This document shows positions 63,291 through 64,000 of a stretch of DNA of 64,000 nucleotides, in pieces (position 1 is the first letter of the stretch; each line of letters opens with the position of its first letter). The translations under genes were made by a program, and so were the position numbers. This stretch comes from Anaerococcus sp. AGMB09787 (GTDB lineage: Bacteria; Bacillota; Clostridia; Tissierellales; Peptoniphilaceae): contig NZ_JAKZEY010000012.1 of NCBI RefSeq assembly GCF_022808955.1, forward strand, positions 62,001 to 126,000, in the 5' to 3' direction. The notes beneath the pieces are model-generated. The model saw nothing but the letters and a program-made list of their open reading frames with translations, was not told the DNA's origin and ran no database searches.

Positions 63291-64000
63291 AGAATTAAAT
63301 GTTTTAGCAGGTAAAAATATCCTAATTGGTGTAACAGGTGGGATAGCTTGCTACAAGATATTAGAACTTTGCTCAAGGCTAAAAAAGAAAAATGCTAATT
63401 TGAAGATTATTGAAACAGCTGCCGCAAAGGAATTTATAAAGCCTGCTGCCTTTGAAACAATGGGAAAGTGCAAGGTTTACTCAGACTTATTTGAAGGAAC
63501 CAATGACCAAGTCCACCATATAGAACTTGCAAGATGGGCAGATATATTTCTAATAGCACCAGCAAGTGCCAATACTATAGCAAAGATGGCTAACGGTATA
63601 GCTGATAACTTCCTAACATCAACTTATCTAGCCTATGATAAGGACCTTATTCTTGCACCAGCTATGAATACTGTAATGCTCCACAACAAGGCAACAATTA
63701 AGAACCTTCAAACCCTAGCAGACTATGGAGCTATGATTATCCAACCAGAAACAGGAATGCTTGCCTGCAATACCATAGGTGATGGAAGGATGGAAGAGCC
63801 AGAAAATATTGTAATGTACTTAGAAGAGTTTTTTGCTAGTAAAGATAGTAACCTAGACCTTGCTGGCAAGAAAATTATAGTAAGTGCTGGTCCAACCATC
63901 GAACCAATAGACTATGTCAGATACATAACTAACAGGTCATCAGGAAAGATGGGATACAATATAGCAAATGAGGCAAGGAGAAGAGGGGCAGAAGTAATCT
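63283..64000 (+). CDS. coaBC: CoaBC (phosphopantothenoylcysteine synthetase/decarboxylase), 3'-truncated by window edge
   Basis: The frame runs open from ATG 63283 to the window end. The CoaC flavodoxin-like decarboxylase comes first, with GVTGGIACYK, the catalytic His in QVHHIELARWAD, PAMNT and LACNTIGDGRM. From about residue 190 the CoaB synthetase begins (KIIVSAGPTIEPIDYVRYITN; SSGKMGYNIA). It makes 4'-phosphopantetheine for CoA. The start overlaps the rpoZ stop and has only a weak ribosome site, so coupling is likely. Confidence 0.94.
   Translation, partial: MSEELNVLAGKNILIGVTGGIACYKILELCSRLKKKNANLKIIETAAAKEFIKPAAFETMGKCKVYSDLFEGTNDQVHHIELARWADIFLIAPASANTIAKMANGIADNFLTSTYLAYDKDLILAPAMNTVMLHNKATIKNLQTLADYGAMIIQPETGMLACNTIGDGRMEEPENIVMYLEEFFASKDSNLDLAGKKIIVSAGPTIEPIDYVRYITNRSSGKMGYNIANEARRRGAEVI

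Overview
The window is AT-rich, densely coding DNA from a Gram-positive anaerobe of the Clostridia/Tissierellia type. The gene set fits Peptoniphilaceae, probably Anaerococcus or a close relative. That placement is inferred from gene content: an IspH-S1 fusion, a V/A-type ATPase, a SCIFF peptide with its radical-SAM maturase, anaerobic NrdDG reductase, GatCAB, MurT/GatD, RqcH, and CtsR- and NrdR-type operators. No rRNA, prophage, CRISPR array or intact insertion sequence is present. Mobile DNA is limited to one MITE-like element and one possible IS scar.

Layout: 1-3195 holds the end of ispH-rpsA and miaB. 3336-11605 is a nine-gene V/A-ATPase operon. 11644-14664 (minus) carries the SCIFF maturase, the 49-residue SCIFF precursor and an Orn/Lys/Arg-type decarboxylase. 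14728-24067 holds lytR, apt, a CtsR-controlled dnaJ-like/clpB operon, NrdR-controlled nrdDG, lemA and a TPM-domain gene. 24112-29121 has a nitroreductase, a nuclease-helicase, an rRNA methyltransferase and a DUF4298 gene. 29131-31500 is the only eroded stretch, with a broken ABC exporter, an ECF substrate-binding subunit, a MITE-like element and tRNA-Lys. 31532-36413 contains a C39-like lipoprotein, queT under a preQ1 riboswitch, the csoR/copA copper operon and an acylphosphatase. 36450-49000 has murT-gatD-yerC, pcrA-ligA-gatCAB and acpS::nnrD-alr-ndoA. 49043-64000 has murC, rpiB-deoD-glmU-prs-pth-mfd-prsA, hup, rqcH and gmk-rpoZ-coaBC (cut by the window end).

Most genes are conserved housekeeping functions in tight operons with overlapping starts and stops. 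The notable points lie in gene architecture. ATPase subunit I appears split into two polypeptides, with subunit H fused to the end of the first half, exactly at the break. The copper ATPase carries an in-frame copZ domain with its own Shine-Dalgarno and start codon. AcpS is fused to the NAD(P)HX dehydratase. The SCIFF precursor is separated from its maturase by a strong terminator. Several regulators can be read directly from the DNA: CtsR, NrdR and CsoR operators and a class-I preQ1 riboswitch.

All calls rest on reading the sequence and recalling protein families. No database search or structure prediction was run.
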